Below, one piece after another: positions 62,589 through 64,000 of a stretch of 64,000 nt of DNA (positions are counted from its first letter, which is position 1; each line of letters opens with the position of its first letter). Origin of the DNA: Aureimonas ureilytica (GTDB lineage: Bacteria > Pseudomonadota > Alphaproteobacteria > Rhizobiales > Rhizobiaceae); contig NZ_LDQA01000028.1 in assembly GCF_001475935.1 (NCBI RefSeq), positions 300,663-364,662 of the forward strand, written 5' to 3'. A program made the translations under genes and the position numbers. The notes under the pieces are model-generated. The model searched no databases. It worked only from the letters and a program-made list of their open reading frames with translations, and was not told the DNA's origin.

Positions 62589-63611
62589 TCATTCGCCCCG
62601 TTCGGTGAGGTCGAGCCGGCCCTCCGCCGACAGGCGCAGCGCGGCGGCGGCAATCGAGCGGCGCGCGTCCTGGACGGCGGTCGCGGCGACCGCTTCGTTG
62701 CGGCTGAGTTCGGCCTCGACCATGCGCCGGGCGCGAGCGCCGAGCGCGGAGAGAACGGCCTCGCGCATGGTCTCGTCGGTGCCCGAGAGCGACTGCGTGA
62801 CCGTTTCGGTCGGAATCGCATCGAACAGGAGCAGGCGGGACTTCCTGGGCAGGCCCGGAATGTCCTCGAAGGCGAAGAGCAGCTTGCGCAGCTCCTTGGC
62901 TTCTTCCGGCTCGCTCGTCTCGATCGCGTTCAGGAGATCGTCGGTCTGCCGCTTTTCCATGCGGTTGACGATCTCGGCCAGCGTTGCGTGGCGCTGCTTG
63001 CGCTCTGCGCCGTTGCCGCCCGACACGAAGGATTCGCGGAAGCGATGCTCGATCAGGCGCGACATCTGCTCTGTCGGCGGCTTGGCCGACAGCATACGGC
63101 GCACCACGTCGTTGCGCAGCGGCCCTTCGAAGGAGGCGACGACCTGCGCCGCGACCTCGGCCTTGAGGCGCTGGACGGCATAGGCGATGACCTGGGGATG
63201 CTCCTTCAGGAGCAACGCCGTGATCGCCTGCGCGCCAAGCTGTTCCATCTCGTACCAGACCGGCAGCCCCGCATCGCCTTCCATGGCCTCGTCGGCGTCG
63301 AAGACGAGCGCGAGTTCCTCGCTGGAGAGCGAGGAGCGCAGGAGCTTGGAAAGCTCCGAATCCAGGCCGATCAGGCCGGGTCCGGCGCGAAACGCGTCCT
63401 GGAAGTCGGCGACGATGGCGTCGAGTTCCACGGCCGTGATCGGCTTCTGCTGCGACGCGCCCTGGCGCAACGTGCGGATTTCTTCCGGCGAGAAATGCTT
63501 GAGGAGCTTGGCCGCGCCTTCGCCGCCGAGCGTCAGGAGCAGGATCGCGGCGCGCGCAGCGCCCGATTTCTGCGGCCCTTCGAGCTCCAAAGGAGTGTAA
63601 GCACCCAACAT
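62589..63611 (-). CDS. fliG: Flagellar motor switch protein FliG
   Basis: Rotor protein that interacts with MotA. 340 aa. N-terminal FliF-binding part with SGAARAAILLLTLGGEGAAKLLKHFSPEE, middle domain with EHPQVIAYAVQRL, and the C-terminal torque helix around FAFEDIPGLPRKSRLLLFDAIPTETVTQSLSG. It starts ten bases after the fliN stop. Confidence 0.95.
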   Translation of the reverse strand: MLGAYTPLELEGPQKSGAARAAILLLTLGGEGAAKLLKHFSPEEIRTLRQGASQQKPITAVELDAIVADFQDAFRAGPGLIGLDSELSKLLRSSLSSEELALVFDADEAMEGDAGLPVWYEMEQLGAQAITALLLKEHPQVIAYAVQRLKAEVAAQVVASFEGPLRNDVVRRMLSAKPPTEQMSRLIEHRFRESFVSGGNGAERKQRHATLAEIVNRMEKRQTDDLLNAIETSEPEEAKELRKLLFAFEDIPGLPRKSRLLLFDAIPTETVTQSLSGTDETMREAVLSALGARARRMVEAELSRNEAVAATAVQDARRSIAAAALRLSAEGRLDLTERGE

Positions 63612-63621
63612 GGCCGAACCG

Positions 63622-64000
63622 TCAGATCGCGCCGGAGGACTTCGCGCGCGCCTGGTGGGCGGCCGGCGACACGATTTCCGTCAGCGTGATGCCGAAGCGC
63701 TGATCTTCGTTTTCGAGAACGACCACCTCGCCGCGCGCCACGATGCGGCCATTGACCATCAGGTCCACCGGATCGGAGACATTGGTGTCGAGCTTGACCA
63801 CAGCGCCGCGTCCGAGCTTCATCAGATTGGCCACCGGCATGACGGTCGAGCCGAGCACGACCTGCATGGTGACGGGGATGTTCATGATGACATCGAGATT
63901 GGGCTGAACCGGCGGCAGGTCGGCCGCGGCCGCCATCGGCATCTCGTCGTCGTAGCCTTCCGCCATGAAGCCGTGTTCGGCGCCGAGCTCGGCGTCGGTC
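63622..64000 (-). CDS. fliN: Flagellar motor switch protein FliN (5' end outside window)
   Basis: C-ring protein. The conserved SpoA domain is complete: LDVIMNIPVTMQVVLGSTVMPVANLMKLGRGAVVKLD and the NGRIVARGEVVVLENEDQRFGITLTEIV end. An ATG at 63964-63966 would give 114 aa, but the frame stays open to the window edge, reading DAELGAEHGF before it. Rhizobial FliN proteins have an N-terminal extension, so the true start probably lies beyond base 64000. Confidence 0.85.
   Translation of the reverse strand, partial: TDAELGAEHGFMAEGYDDEMPMAAAADLPPVQPNLDVIMNIPVTMQVVLGSTVMPVANLMKLGRGAVVKLDTNVSDPVDLMVNGRIVARGEVVVLENEDQRFGITLTEIVSPAAHQARAKSSGAI

Noticed and set aside
1..64000. CRISPR arrays, integrases, defence or secondary-metabolite genes
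   Set aside because: Looked for on both strands; no regular spaced repeats and no such proteins were found. Gene content is core genome.

Overview
The window is GC-rich chromosomal DNA from an alphaproteobacterium of the order Hyphomicrobiales (Rhizobiales). The order-level call rests on several features: the Rem/FtcR flagellar regulator, the MotB-MotC-FliK(MotD)-MotE set, FlaF/FlbT, DUF1217, a separate F0 operon with b and b' subunits, and an rnpB-mraZ neighbourhood. No insertion sequence, integrase, CRISPR array, rRNA or tRNA was seen. The region looks like vertically inherited core genome. A family-level guess (for example Aurantimonadaceae) would be inference only.

Layout. (1) 1-4.9 kb, minus strand: the start of the dcw cell-division/cell-wall cluster (mraZ-rsmH-ftsL-ftsI-murE; murE runs off the left edge). 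Its promoter carries three ATGGG MraZ boxes in 10-bp register. (2) 5.3-10.7 kb: rnpB (RNase P RNA) followed by a group of peptidoglycan-related genes: an SLT transglycosylase, an AmpD/AmiD-like amidase, a TerB/DnaJ protein, a Thr-rich lipoprotein, a GH25 lysozyme-like lipoprotein and an MltB-type transglycosylase. (3) 10.7-21.3 kb: housekeeping genes: glyQ, an S49 peptidase, a TrmN6-like methyltransferase, a DUF2007 protein, a polyprenyl diphosphate synthase, a TPR protein, ispE, moaB, a glycosyltransferase-like protein, a PA0069-type radical SAM protein with a LexA-type box, and rnhB. (4) 21.4-24.2 kb: the F0 ATP synthase operon atpI-B-E-F'-F. (5) 24.3-28.3 kb: a SleB-like hydrolase, der, a membrane TPR protein and a small hypothetical.

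(6) 28.4-64 kb: a flagellar cluster of about 36 kb with every gene on the minus strand. In transcription order: fliN (cut by the right edge), fliG, flhB, a hypothetical, flgB-flgC-fliE-flgG-flgA-flgI-motE-flgH, fliL-fliP, two near-identical giant flagellins, fliF, a fliH-like gene, motB-motC-fliK, rem, flgE-flgK-flgL-flaF-flbT-flgD-fliQ, flhA-fliR, a fliJ-like gene, a rod-binding protein, an flgN-like gene, a FliL-like gene and a five-repeat DUF1217 protein. motA, fliM, fliI and flgF are not in the window and may lie beyond the right edge.

Most genes in the flagellar and dcw clusters overlap by ATGA or GTGA or lie within a few bases, implying translational coupling. Intrinsic terminators and U-less hairpins break the long gene strings into transcription units. 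The most notable unexplained signals are helically phased TTAA arrays upstream of both the division operon and the flgB operon (CtrA-like), a GTTC-N7-GTTC SOS box upstream of the radical SAM gene, a dyad shared by the two flagellin leaders, a 10-bp-arm inverted repeat upstream of rem, and a full intrinsic terminator between ftsI and murE.
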